Below, in pieces: positions 44,650 through 53,785 of a stretch of DNA of 64,000 nt (the first letter of the stretch is position 1; each line of letters starts with the position of its first letter). The stretch comes from an uncultured Clostridia bacterium. Its GTDB lineage: Bacteria; Bacillota; Clostridia; TANB77; CAG-508. The notes under the pieces are model-generated. The model had not been told where the DNA came from. It saw nothing but the letters and a program-made list of their open reading frames with translations, and ran no database searches. The stretch covers positions 1 through 64,000 of the forward strand of contig CAKPBB010000003.1 of assembly GCA_934140005.1 (NCBI GenBank), read 5' to 3'. Position numbers and translations under genes: made by a program.

Positions 44650-47475
44650 TTAATTTTCTAGATATTTCTTTAAGAATTTTCCTGTATATGACTGTTCATT
44701 TTTTACAATTTGTTCTGGTGTCCCTATTGCAATTACTTGACCACCTTTTTCTCCACCTTCTGGTCCTAAATCTATAATATGGTCTGCTGTTTTTATTAAG
44801 TCTAAATTATGTTCAATTACAAGAATTGTATTTCCTGTATCAACCAATCTTTGTAAAATTTCAATTAGTCTATGAACATCTGCAATATGAAGTCCTGTAG
44901 TTGGTTCATCTAATATATATAAAGTTTTTCCAGTAGCTCTTTTTGATAATTCTGTTGCAAGTTTAACTCTTTGTGCTTCACCACCTGATAAAGTAGTTGA
45001 AGGTTGTCCTAGTTTTACATATCCCAAACCTACATCTAGTAAAGTTTGAATCTTTTGCTTTATTTTTGGAACATTACTAAAAAAATCAACTGCTTCTTCA
45101 ATTGTCATATCTAATACATCAGATATACTTTTTCCTTTATATTTAACTTCTAAAGTTTCTCTATTATATCTTTTTCCAGCACATACTTCGCAAGGTACAT
45201 AAATATCTGGTAAGAAATTCATTCCTATTTTTACAACACCATCACCTTGGCAAGCTTCACATCTTCCACCTTCAACATTAAAGCTAAATCTACCTTTTTG
45301 ATAGCCTCTCATTTTTGCTTCATTTGTTCCTGCAAAGATATCTCGAATACTATCAAATACACCTGTATATGTTGCTGGATTTGAACGTGGTGTTCTTCCT
45401 ATTGGTGATTGGTCAATATTGATTATTTTATCTATATTTTCGATACCTTTTATTTTTGTACATTTACCTGGTTTAACATTTGAACCATTAAGTTCTTTAG
45501 CTAAATATTGATATAATACTTCATTTACTAAAGTTGATTTTCCTGAACCAGATACACCTGTAACACAATTGAATACACCTAATGGAATTTTTACATTTAC
45601 ATTTTTTAAATTATGTTCTGTAGCTCCTATAATTTCTATTGCTTTTCCATTTGACTTTCTTCTCTTCTTTGGTACTGGAATCTTCTTTCTTCCACTTAAG
45701 TATTGTCCTGTAATTGAACCTTCTACTTTCTTTATTTCTTCTGCAGTTCCTTGAGCTATAACATTTCCGCCATGTACACCAGCACCAGGTCCAATATCAA
45801 TAACTTGGTCTGCTGCATACATTGTATCTTCATCATGTTCTACAACAATTAAAGTATTTCCTAAATCTCTCATTTTTTTCATAGTTTGAATTAACTTCTC
45901 ATTGTCTCTTTGATGAAGTCCTATACTTGGTTCATCTAATATATACATTACTCCTGATAATCCAGAGCCAATTTGTGTTGCAAGTCTAATTCTTTGAGCT
46001 TCACCACCTGATAAAGTTCCAGCTGGTCTTGATAGAGTTAAATAGTCAAGTCCTACATCTATTAAGAATTCTAATCTCTTGTTTAACTCTCTGAATATCA
46101 TATCTGCAATCATTTTTTCTTTTTTGTTTAATTGTAAACTTTGCAAATATTCTTTGATTTTTACAATTGATAATTCAGTAAGTTCATTTATATTTTTGTC
46201 ACCTACTTTAATAGATAGAACTTCTTTTTTTAATCTAGCTCCATGGCAAGTTGAACAAGCACTTTCGCTCATATACATTTCATAGAAGTCACGCATTCCT
46301 GCAGATTTAGTTTCCCTATATCTTCTATCTAGTGTTGGTAAAACACCTTCAAATGGTGTTGTGAATTTTCTTGTTCCAGCAGAAGAGGTATATTCAAAAT
46401 CTATTTCTTCATTTCCAGTTCCATATAAAATCTTTTCTAAAAATTCACGTGGTAATTTCTTTATTGGTTTCTTTATATCTACACCATAATGTTTACCTAT
46501 ACTTTCAAAGTACATTTTAGCCATTGTCTCGCCTTTTTTCATTGTGCTAGAACCAAATGCTTTTACTCCATCATATAAAGTTTTGCTTTTATCTGGTATA
46601 ATTAAGTCCTCATCCATTTTCATTAAATAGCCAATACCAGTACATTCAGGACATGCCCCTTGTGGATTGTTGAAAGAAAACATACGTGGTGAAAGTTCTT
46701 CAAAGCTAAAGCCACAATTTGTACAAGCATAATTACTACTGTATATCTTTTCTCCAATACCTATGAAATCTATTTTTACTAAGCTTCCGGCATATTGCAT
46801 TGCTACTTCAACACTTTCAGCTAAACGATTTCTGCTTTCTGGTCTAATAACTAAACGATCAACTATAATATCGATATTATGTTTTTTATTTCTATCTAAT
46901 TCAATATCATCAGAAAGTTCATATATTTCTCCATCTATTTTTGCTCTTACGAAACCATTTTTTTGCATATCAGCAAAAAGCTTGGTATATTCCCCCTTTT
47001 TTGAACGAACAACAGGAGACAATACTTGAATTTTAGTACCTTCTTCATGGCTTAAAATATTGTCTACAATTTGGTCTATTGTTTGTTTTTCAATTTTCAC
47101 ACCACAATTAGGACAATATGGTACACCAATTCTAGCATATAATAAACGAATATAATCATATATTTCTGTAACTGTTCCTACTGTTGAACGTGGGTTCTTT
47201 GATGTTGTTTTTTGATCAATTGAAATAGCTGGTGATAAACCTTCTATACTTTCAACATCTGGTTTTTCCATAATTCCCAAAAACTGTCTTGCATAAGATG
47301 ATAAGCTCTCTACATACCTTCTTTGACCTTCTGCATATAAAGTATCAAAAGCTAAAGATGATTTTCCAGAACCTGAAAGTCCTGTAATAACAACTAATTT
47401 ATCTTTTGGAATTTCTAAACTTATGTTTTTTAAATTGTGTTCTTTTGCTCCTTTAATGATGATCTTATCATTCAT
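44650..47475 (-). CDS. uvrA: Excinuclease ABC subunit A
   Basis: A protein of 941 residues. First ATPase half: Walker [10 protein letters not shown] (about 32-40), CPNC and CTNC/CPEC zinc-finger pairs, signature [14 protein letters not shown]. Second half: GVSGSGKST (about 635), the zinc finger [18 protein letters not shown], signature [15 protein letters not shown] and the final Walker [13 protein letters not shown]. It finds bulky DNA damage and loads UvrB. The partner uvrB lies 1 kb upstream but as a frameshifted gene in this sequence, with a HAD gene between them. Confidence 0.97.
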   Translation of the reverse strand: MNDKIIIKGAKEHNLKNISLEIPKDKLVVITGLSGSGKSSLAFDTLYAEGQRRYVESLSSYARQFLGIMEKPDVESIEGLSPAISIDQKTTSKNPRSTVGTVTEIYDYIRLLYARIGVPYCPNCGVKIEKQTIDQIVDNILSHEEGTKIQVLSPVVRSKKGEYTKLFADMQKNGFVRAKIDGEIYELSDDIELDRNKKHNIDIIVDRLVIRPESRNRLAESVEVAMQYAGSLVKIDFIGIGEKIYSSNYACTNCGFSFEELSPRMFSFNNPQGACPECTGIGYLMKMDEDLIIPDKSKTLYDGVKAFGSSTMKKGETMAKMYFESIGKHYGVDIKKPIKKLPREFLEKILYGTGNEEIDFEYTSSAGTRKFTTPFEGVLPTLDRRYRETKSAGMRDFYEMYMSESACSTCHGARLKKEVLSIKVGDKNINELTELSIVKIKEYLQSLQLNKKEKMIADMIFRELNKRLEFLIDVGLDYLTLSRPAGTLSGGEAQRIRLATQIGSGLSGVMYILDEPSIGLHQRDNEKLIQTMKKMRDLGNTLIVVEHDEDTMYAADQVIDIGPGAGVHGGNVIAQGTAEEIKKVEGSITGQYLSGRKKIPVPKKRRKSNGKAIEIIGATEHNLKNVNVKIPLGVFNCVTGVSGSGKSTLVNEVLYQYLAKELNGSNVKPGKCTKIKGIENIDKIINIDQSPIGRTPRSNPATYTGVFDSIRDIFAGTNEAKMRGYQKGRFSFNVEGGRCEACQGDGVVKIGMNFLPDIYVPCEVCAGKRYNRETLEVKYKGKSISDVLDMTIEEAVDFFSNVPKIKQKIQTLLDVGLGYVKLGQPSTTLSGGEAQRVKLATELSKRATGKTLYILDEPTTGLHIADVHRLIEILQRLVDTGNTILVIEHNLDLIKTADHIIDLGPEGGEKGGQVIAIGTPEQIVKNEQSYTGKFLKKYLEN

Positions 47476-47635
47476 TTTTTAGCCCCCTAATTTTTTATAA
47501 TCTTATATATAATGTCCAAATGTCATCTTTTTTATTAAGTCTCATAAAATCGAAAATATTATATCATAGTAAATTCAATCTAGCAAGGAAAATAGAAATA
47601 TTAGCAAGTCTAAATTATGAAATAATTCATAAAAT

Positions 47636-47676
47636 AAACCCTATTTGTTAAAATTTTCGTCTAACAAATAGGGTTT
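47636..47676 (-). terminator. Long hairpin after the HAD gene
   Basis: A perfect 15-bp stem AAACCCTATTTGTTA/TAACAAATAGGGTTT with an 11-base loop, 38 bases past the stop. Confidence 0.75.
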
Positions 47677-47713
47677 AGTATATTATTTCTCTATATCTTT
47701 TATTTATATATGT

Positions 47714-48409
47714 CTAGCCATCAATTTCTGATAAAGTTTTGTTTTTATCATCAATATTTGGATTTTTTCTTCTTTCAATTTTTTTATTTATTTCAGTTAT
47801 TCCATCTGTAATTCCCCTTAAGTCTGTTTTTTCACTTACTAAAGTAGTTCTTGCTTTAGCTTCATGTCTACTATTAGCAGGGCATACTACAAAACCAGCT
47901 TTCAAATTTTTCACATAATCCATAGCTTCTAAATCATTTCTACCATTTCCACAATATATAGCCATAACAAGCTCACTTCTTGGATCTTCATTAGCATAAT
48001 GCTCACACCAATATCTTACATAATTTGCTTTTCCATATCTAGCAGTATCAAAATCTTGTGAATTTATAGGCTTCTTTAAAGGGGTTATTCTGTCCCCTGT
48101 AAATTCAGATGCAAACATGTCTTCTGGATATGCTGCACCCCCCTCTATTGATGATAATGGACACTCCCATTTATGTAATCTGTTATATTGTCCTATTTCC
48201 TTATCAATCTTGTTCATAACTTCTTGCATTTGCTTTTGAAATACTGGTGATACTAAATGCATATGTACATCAGCACCAGTTAATTGTTGAAGCTTATGTA
48301 ATTGTGAAAGAAATCCATACATCGTTTCAGGATCAAAATTTCCATCACTTTCTCTTAAAATAGTGCCTTCTAAGTCTGAAAATAATAATATAACTTTTCT
48401 TTTTTTCAT
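47714..48409 (-). CDS. HAD-superfamily hydrolase with a DxE motif
   Basis: A protein of 231 residues. Motif I reads FSDLEGTI near residue 10; the nucleophile Asp is present but the second acidic residue is Glu instead of Asp. Later YCGNGRNDLEAM (about 150) is the motif that binds the magnesium ion. The middle with GADVHMHLVSP and WCEHYANED is unlike the phosphatases I know. It resembles the Cof/MPGP side of the superfamily (GNGxND motif), which acts on sugar phosphates. It lies between uvrB and uvrA. Substrate unknown. Confidence 0.65.
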   Translation of the reverse strand: MKKRKVILLFSDLEGTILRESDGNFDPETMYGFLSQLHKLQQLTGADVHMHLVSPVFQKQMQEVMNKIDKEIGQYNRLHKWECPLSSIEGGAAYPEDMFASEFTGDRITPLKKPINSQDFDTARYGKANYVRYWCEHYANEDPRSELVMAIYCGNGRNDLEAMDYVKNLKAGFVVCPANSRHEAKARTTLVSEKTDLRGITDGITEINKKIERRKNPNIDDKNKTLSEIDG

Positions 48410-48490
48410 ATATTAATATATCTCCTTTAATATTTATAAAATAAATCACTATTTATATTTTACCACATTATGTCAATTAGTGCAAGTGTT

Positions 48491-50454
48491 TTACTTTTCC
48501 GAAAATTTTTCTAGTTCCTTAATTTTATCTCTAAGTTCAGCGGCCTTCTCAAACTCCATAGAAGTTGCATATTTTAGCATTTCGTCTGTTAGCTTACGAA
48601 TAATATCTTCAACACTTTCTTCTTTTCCAATATCATACTTGCTTTGTATATCTTCAACAATTGTAGCCTTTATTGTATCTCTTACAGATTTTCTTATTGT
48701 TTGTGGAGTAATTCCATGGTCTTTATTATATCTTTCTTGAATTTGTCTTCTTCTATTTGTTTCAGAAATAGCTTTATCCATTGAATCTGTAAGCTCATCA
48801 GCATACATTATAACACGTCCATCTGTATTTCTAGCAGCACGGCCAATTGTTTGAATAAGTGAACGTTCTGAACGTAAAAATCCTTCTTTGTCTGCATCTA
48901 ATATAGCTACCAATGAAACTTCTGGAATATCAAGACCTTCTCTTAAAAGGTTGATACCAACAAGAACATCAAATTCTCCTATACGTAAATCTCTTATTAT
49001 TTCCATTCTTTCCAAAGCTTTTATGTCAGAGTGCATATATCTAACTCTAATACCAGCTTCTCTTAAATAAACTGTTAAATCTTCTGCCATCTTTTTAGTT
49101 AGTGTAGTGACTAATACTCTATCACCTTTTTCAACTTGAATATTTATTTGTTCCATTAAATCATCTATTTGATTTTCTGTAGGTTTAACTTCTATTTTTG
49201 GATCTAATAAGCCTGTTGGTCTGATAATTTGCTCTACAACTCTATCTTGAGAATGTTCTTTTTCATAATCTGCTGGAGTAGCACTAACAAATACTACTTG
49301 ATTTATTCTTTGTTCAAACTCTTCAAATTTAAGTGGTCTATTATCATAAGCTGATGGTAAACGGAAGCCATAATTAACAAGTGAATCCTTTCTTGCTCTA
49401 TCTCCATTATACATAGCCCTAACTTGTGGAATTGTTGCATGGGACTCATCTATCAATAGCAAAAAATCTTTTGGAAAATAGTCAAATAATGTATATGGTG
49501 CACTTCCAGCTGGTCTGCCACTTATATGTCTTGAATAGTTTTCTATTCCTTGGCAAAATCCAGTTTCTTTAAGCATTTCAATATCAAAATTTGTTCTTTC
49601 TTCGATTCTTTGTGCTTCAATAAGCTTATTATTTTCTTTAAAATATTTTATTCTTTCTTCTAGTTCCTGTTCAATAGTAATAATAGCATTTTCTCTTTTA
49701 TCCTGCGTTGTAACATAATGAGAATTTGGGTATATCATTACATGATTTCTAACTCCAATTACTTTTCCTGTTAGAGGGTTAATTTCTGAAATTTTTTCAA
49801 TTTCATCTCCCCAAAATTCAACTCTTATTGCACTTTCTTCTTTATTTGATGGATATATCTCTAAAATATCACCTTTTGCTCTAAAAGTACCTCTTTTAAA
49901 ATCCATCTCATTTCTTGTATATTGCATTGTAATAAGCTTTTTCATTATTTCGTTTCTATCTTTTTCCATGCCAGGTCTTAAAGATACAATCATATGCTCA
50001 TAATCAATTGGATCACCCAAACCATATATACATGAAACAGAAGCAACAACAATAGTATCTCTTGTTTCAAATAATGATGCTGTTGCAGAATGACGTAATT
50101 TATCAATCTCATCATTTATTGATGCATCCTTTTCGATATATGTGTCAGAAGAAGCTATATAAGCTTCTGGTTGATAATAATCGTAATATGACACAAAATA
50201 CTCAACATTATTCTCTGGAAAAAATTCTTTAAATTCTGAATACAGTTGTCCGTGCTAAGGTTTTATTGTGTGCTAAAACAAGAGTTGGTCTCTGTGTTCT
50301 TTCTATAATATTTGCCATAGTAAAAGTTTTTCCGAGAACCTGTAACACCTAATAAAGTTTGGTATTTTTCTCCGTTTTCAATTCCCTTTACTAAATAATC
50401 TATTGCCTGTGGCTGATCACCAGTTGGTTTGTATTCTGAATGTAATTTGAACAT
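48491..50454 (-). pseudogene. uvrB: Excinuclease ABC subunit B with two one-base insertions
   Basis: The gene starts well (ATG at 50454, GGGAGG site; [20 protein letters not shown]). It runs off frame inside the Walker A: GVTGS then RKNF instead of GKTF, because of one extra base at 50334. In the next frame it reads [26 protein letters not shown], then a second extra base at 50250/50251 (TTGTCCGTGC) shifts it again into [27 protein letters not shown]. From there on the protein is normal to the UVR motif end ([17 protein letters not shown]). Corrected, it is a complete UvrB of about 655 residues. UvrB is the damage-verifying helicase of the UvrABC system. The rest being so clean, a sequence error or a very recent lesion is likely. 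Confidence 0.9.
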
Positions 50455-50549
50455 TTTTCCTCCCTGAAATTTTTATTAATAATTACTCTATTCATCTAAT
50501 TATAATACCACATTTTTCACATAAAATACAAGTCATTTATATAAAAAGA

Positions 50550-50585
50550 GCGAGCCCTCAGCCATAATAATGGCCAAAAGCTCGC
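50550..50585 (-). terminator. Two-tier hairpin terminator of the solenoid operon
   Basis: The outer stem GCGAGC/GCTCGC encloses the inner hairpin GCCAT-AATA-ATGGC. The same inner arms occur in the terminator at 52133-52176. A- and T-tracts flank it. Confidence 0.85.
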
Positions 50586-50617
50586 CTTTTCCAAAACTAC
50601 GATTTTAGTTGAACTTA

Positions 50618-51433
50618 TTATTCTTCATGAATAAGCTTTCCATCTATATACTGTTTATGGACTATGGTTTCGTAACCTTTAAGTCCTATAAAACCATATA
50701 CAAATCCGACTGTGCAGAAGTTTATTACTGCAACGTTTCCTTTAGATACGATTTTTCCAACCGTATTGTGATTTCCAATTATGACATCAACGCTGTCCTC
50801 AATTACTTGAACTTGAGTAAAAGCCTTTGTTTCAATGTTTCCATTAAAAGATGCACATTTTTCAACAAGGCATTTTTCGCCAAGCTTGATGTCTTCAAGA
50901 GAGTATATCACCGGAATAACGTTATCATCTTTGCACAGCACACTTTCGTTTGCAAATGTGTGCTGTAAAATCCCGTTTTTACAGCCAATTTCCACCATCC
51001 CACTTGCTTCAATAAACTCGAAAGTGTTGTACGCATCAACTTTAACGTCACCTTGATAAGATTTTACCATACTAATCCGATTAGAAACACCAATAAAAAT
51101 ATCGCCAGATGCTTCAAGGGCTGTAATTCTGTTTGAAACACCAACTTGAATGTTACCACCTTCAACATTGTCACCAGATTTTTGCCCAAATGCCGTAACT
51201 GTCCAGCCATTATTAGCATTGCCCAAGTGAACATTCCTGGCAGCAATATATGCAAAAGATACATCATCTTCTACCCATACGTCGCAAGAAGTATGAATAT
51301 TGCCAACCGTAGAGCCACTCGTAACATATACATCAGCATTAGGTGCTATGATATCCTGAGCCTTTGAGCCAGGGAAAATCACAATAATGCAAGGCGTATT
51401 GTTAACTTCAACTTTTTTAGATGCTTTTTTCAT
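50618..51433 (-). CDS. Beta-solenoid (bactofilin-like) protein, 271 residues
   Basis: A protein without signal peptide or membrane helix, built of a repeating strand pattern with a period of about 18-20 residues: GNIHTSCDVWVEDD, GNIQVGVSNRITALEASGDIFIGVSNRISMVKSYQGDVKVDAYN, then NGNIETKAFTQVQVIEDSVDVIIGN. This resembles polymer-forming cytoskeletal proteins (bactofilins), but the match is by pattern only. It is the second gene of a two-gene unit with the gene at 51491-52042, 57 bases behind it, and the last before a terminator. It may assemble with its two relatives next door. The G+C-richer composition marks it as an islet gene. Confidence 0.6.
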   Translation of the reverse strand: MKKASKKVEVNNTPCIIVIFPGSKAQDIIAPNADVYVTSGSTVGNIHTSCDVWVEDDVSFAYIAARNVHLGNANNGWTVTAFGQKSGDNVEGGNIQVGVSNRITALEASGDIFIGVSNRISMVKSYQGDVKVDAYNTFEFIEASGMVEIGCKNGILQHTFANESVLCKDDNVIPVIYSLEDIKLGEKCLVEKCASFNGNIETKAFTQVQVIEDSVDVIIGNHNTVGKIVSKGNVAVINFCTVGFVYGFIGLKGYETIVHKQYIDGKLIHEE

Positions 51434-51490
51434 TTTTCTGTCTCCTAATCCTTATGTTTTAGCATACTAACTTTCAGTTTGAATATCTGA

Positions 51491-52042
51491 TTATTTGGAA
51501 ATCGTGCGGATTTTGTCATCACTCAATTGTGGCAAAGCTTCAATTGGAATAATCACATTCTTACCAAGACAAACTTTGTCAAGTGATGCAATTTTTGTGC
51601 TTACTTCAGTAAAGTCTCCCAATTTAATGGAACCAGTGGTATTGATTTCATTAATTTGGCAATGCCTACCTGCAATCATGTCATGCCCTGCAGTAATATC
51701 TTCACAAGTTACATGACTTCCAAGTCTTGCAATCCTTCCAGCATCAATAGATAATAGACGCGTTCCATCTCCTACACTAATGTTTTCCCCAGCTATTGCT
51801 TGCATTACATAGCATCTTTCGCTGAGAATAACATTTCCTTTAACAACAATGTTGCCAATAATAGTAACATTGTTTCCAGTAATTACATTATTGGCATTAA
51901 TGTCGCCAGTTACTTTACATCCATCCTCGATGTAGACATCCAGTTCTTTACCTTCGCAAACAATATCTCCATAGAAAATTGTTCGTTCTGGTAACCAAAG
52001 AATAATCCGTTTTGTTTGTTCCATAGTTTTGTTGTTTTTCAT
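51491..52042 (-). CDS. Beta-solenoid (bactofilin-like) protein, 183 residues
   Basis: ATG at 52042 with AAGGAAGG. After a short charged start comes RIILWLPERTIFYGDIVCEGKELDVYIEDGCKVTGDINANNVITGNNVTIIGNIVVKGNVIL: short strands with turns at Gly/Asn about every 18 residues, as in bactofilins and polymer-forming proteins. The opening ILWLPERTIFYGDI is close to ILWVKPGTEFWGDI of the neighbour at 52204, so the two are paralogues. No export signal: it should act in the cytoplasm or below the membrane. First gene of the unit. Confidence 0.65.
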   Translation of the reverse strand: MKNNKTMEQTKRIILWLPERTIFYGDIVCEGKELDVYIEDGCKVTGDINANNVITGNNVTIIGNIVVKGNVILSERCYVMQAIAGENISVGDGTRLLSIDAGRIARLGSHVTCEDITAGHDMIAGRHCQINEINTTGSIKLGDFTEVSTKIASLDKVCLGKNVIIPIEALPQLSDDKIRTISK

Positions 52043-52088
52043 ATTGAAAAACCTTCCTTTCCATAGCTTTTAAATTGCGGACAAGTCT

Positions 52089-52117
52089 ATTATATAACAC
52101 TTTTTAGCTTTAGTCAA
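52089..52117 (-). promoter_or_regulatory. Promoter of the two-gene solenoid unit
   Basis: TTGACT, 17-bp spacer, TATAAT. The first gene starts 47 bases further on. It lies between the terminator of the next solenoid gene and this unit. Confidence 0.8.
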
Positions 52118-52132
52118 ATTGATACAAATAAA

Positions 52133-52176
52133 GAGTAAGCCCGCTCCGCCATATTCATGGCAAAACGGGCTTGCTC
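52133..52176 (-). terminator. Two-tier hairpin terminator of the third solenoid gene
   Basis: The outer stem GAG-AAGCCCG/CGGGCTT-CTC (one mismatch) encloses GCCAT-ATTC-ATGGC, the same inner arms as at 50561-50574. Confidence 0.85.
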
Positions 52177-52203
52177 AATTCATTGTGGACTAAAACTTAT
52201 GAT

Positions 52204-52914
52204 TTAAATATTCGCTGATGTAGTCTTTCTATTAGGCTCCTTTTCAATAGTGAAAATTTTTCCTTCAGGTCTATCAAACTCGACTTTCTTCACATTCTGC
52301 GCGCCAATGCTCTCATATACAGTAGCCGTGTCACTCATAATTACACTTCCAAAAGTAGTAATCCGTTCTGCAGTAGCATTAACATCAAGTTTTACAAAAC
52401 TATCTGCAAAAACTTCCTTGACTGTAGAATTAATACCAATATAAATGTCTCTATCGGAATACACACATATTACATAACAGTTGCCAGAAAGTTTTATCTC
52501 TCCTTCTGCTTCAAGGCTAAATGCTTCAACTGCATCTCCAGCATAAATGTTACCTTTAGCAATCAACATCTTAAAAGACGAGCATTTGCCAATAACAGCA
52601 TCTTCTTCTGTGCTCAAGTTTTTAAACACATTTCTTTTTCCAATTCTTGCCCAACTTTTAGCAGTAACATTTCCAAAAAAGTTTCCATTTTTGCAAAAGA
52701 AATAGCCTTTTGCGTATATGTTACTAGCAGTAATACCGCTACCAAAATATACATTATCCGCGACTATCTTGCCGTGAATACAGCACCGATCATCAACAAA
52801 AACATCTCCCTTTACTCGGATATCACCCCAGAATTCTGTTCCGGGCTTTACCCACAAAATCATATTTTTATTTTTCATAGGTTGCTTTTCGATCACAATG
52901 TTTTGGTTTTCCAT
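52204..52914 (-). CDS. Beta-solenoid (bactofilin-like) protein, 236 residues
   Basis: ATG at 52914 after AAAGGACAGG; a longer frame to 52989 would start inside the promoter. Residues 15-35 read KNKNMILWVKPGTEFWGDIRV, paralogous to the protein at 51491. The rest repeats strands such as GDVFVDDRCCIHGKIVADNVYFGSG, GNVTAKSWARIGKRNVF and GDAVEAFSLEAEGEIKLSG, with Gly/Asp turns at about 18-residue spacing. No signal peptide. It has its own promoter and terminator, unlike the pair downstream, so the three proteins need not be made in equal amounts. Confidence 0.65.
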   Translation of the reverse strand: MENQNIVIEKQPMKNKNMILWVKPGTEFWGDIRVKGDVFVDDRCCIHGKIVADNVYFGSGITASNIYAKGYFFCKNGNFFGNVTAKSWARIGKRNVFKNLSTEEDAVIGKCSSFKMLIAKGNIYAGDAVEAFSLEAEGEIKLSGNCYVICVYSDRDIYIGINSTVKEVFADSFVKLDVNATAERITTFGSVIMSDTATVYESIGAQNVKKVEFDRPEGKIFTIEKEPNRKTTSANI

Positions 52915-52960
52915 AAAAAACCTGTCCTTTCTATCAATGCGTAAATTTGCGAACTTATAT

Positions 52961-52989
52961 ATTATAGTACATTTTCCACTTTTAGTCAA
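52961..52989 (-). promoter_or_regulatory. Promoter of the third solenoid gene
   Basis: TTGACT, 17-bp spacer, TATAAT, only six bases beyond the plsC stop. The leader begins with a stretch (TTCGCAAATTTA) similar to the leader of the gene at 51491. Confidence 0.8.
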
Positions 52990-52994
52990 ATATT

Positions 52995-53783
52995 TTAATT
53001 TTCACATTCCTTTTTCATGATTTCGTAAACTTGATTTTTTAATTCTTCTACTTTAGATTTTCTATTTTCTTCTAGTTGATTTAGCTCATCTATATTTGAT
53101 GCTACTGGTGACAATATTTTTAATGTCACATCTTTTTTTCTTTTAAAGACTCTTCTGATTCCTTTTGGTTCTCTGAATTTTATTACTATTGGAATTATTG
53201 GGACATTATTTTTTATTGCTAAATTAAACGCACCATTTTTGAATCTTCGAATTTCATTACAATATGGATATAATATAGCCTCTGGATAAAAATGAACAAT
53301 TTCATCTTTTTGTAATAAAGAATCTAATTCTTTGAACATCCTTTCTTTATTTTTTATTTCTTTTGGTATAGGAATTGCCTTTAATAGTTTTATCAATTTT
53401 CTAACAAATGGTATTTGAAAGCTTTCTGATTGAGTAGTGAAATGAACATTTTTAGTGCCAAGTGCAATTCCTACCATAGCACAGTCCAATACTAAAACAT
53501 GATTAGATACAGAAACTGCACCTGTTTTTAAGCCCTTTATATTTTCTCTACCATCTATCTTAAAATCGTATATTATTTTTAAAATTATGCTTAAAATAGG
53601 ATATGCAATTATATAATATATTATATTTGAAAAAATTTTAAAAATGATATTTTGTGGCACATATTGATATTTATCGTTTATTTTAAATTTTAATGGATGC
53701 CAAATATCTACAATATTTGCTTCGCTTTCTTCTGTAACTTTTTTCGTTTCTTTTTCTATATCGTTGCTTTCTATATTTTTCAT
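52995..53783 (-). CDS. plsC: 1-acyl-glycerol-3-phosphate acyltransferase (PlsC type)
   Basis: A protein of 262 residues. A membrane segment (about 46-66) precedes the acyltransferase motif NHVLVLD (H-x4-D) near 94, then FYPEAILYPY in the place of the FPEGTRS motif and VPIIPIVI. It adds an acyl group to lysophosphatidate in the membrane. The gene starts two bases after the stop of the glycosyltransferase gene, so the two are translationally linked. The second motif is changed from the consensus, so the exact acceptor lipid is uncertain. Confidence 0.82.
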   Translation of the reverse strand: MKNIESNDIEKETKKVTEESEANIVDIWHPLKFKINDKYQYVPQNIIFKIFSNIIYYIIAYPILSIILKIIYDFKIDGRENIKGLKTGAVSVSNHVLVLDCAMVGIALGTKNVHFTTQSESFQIPFVRKLIKLLKAIPIPKEIKNKERMFKELDSLLQKDEIVHFYPEAILYPYCNEIRRFKNGAFNLAIKNNVPIIPIVIKFREPKGIRRVFKRKKDVTLKILSPVASNIDELNQLEENRKSKVEELKNQVYEIMKKECEN

Positions 53784-53785
53784 TT

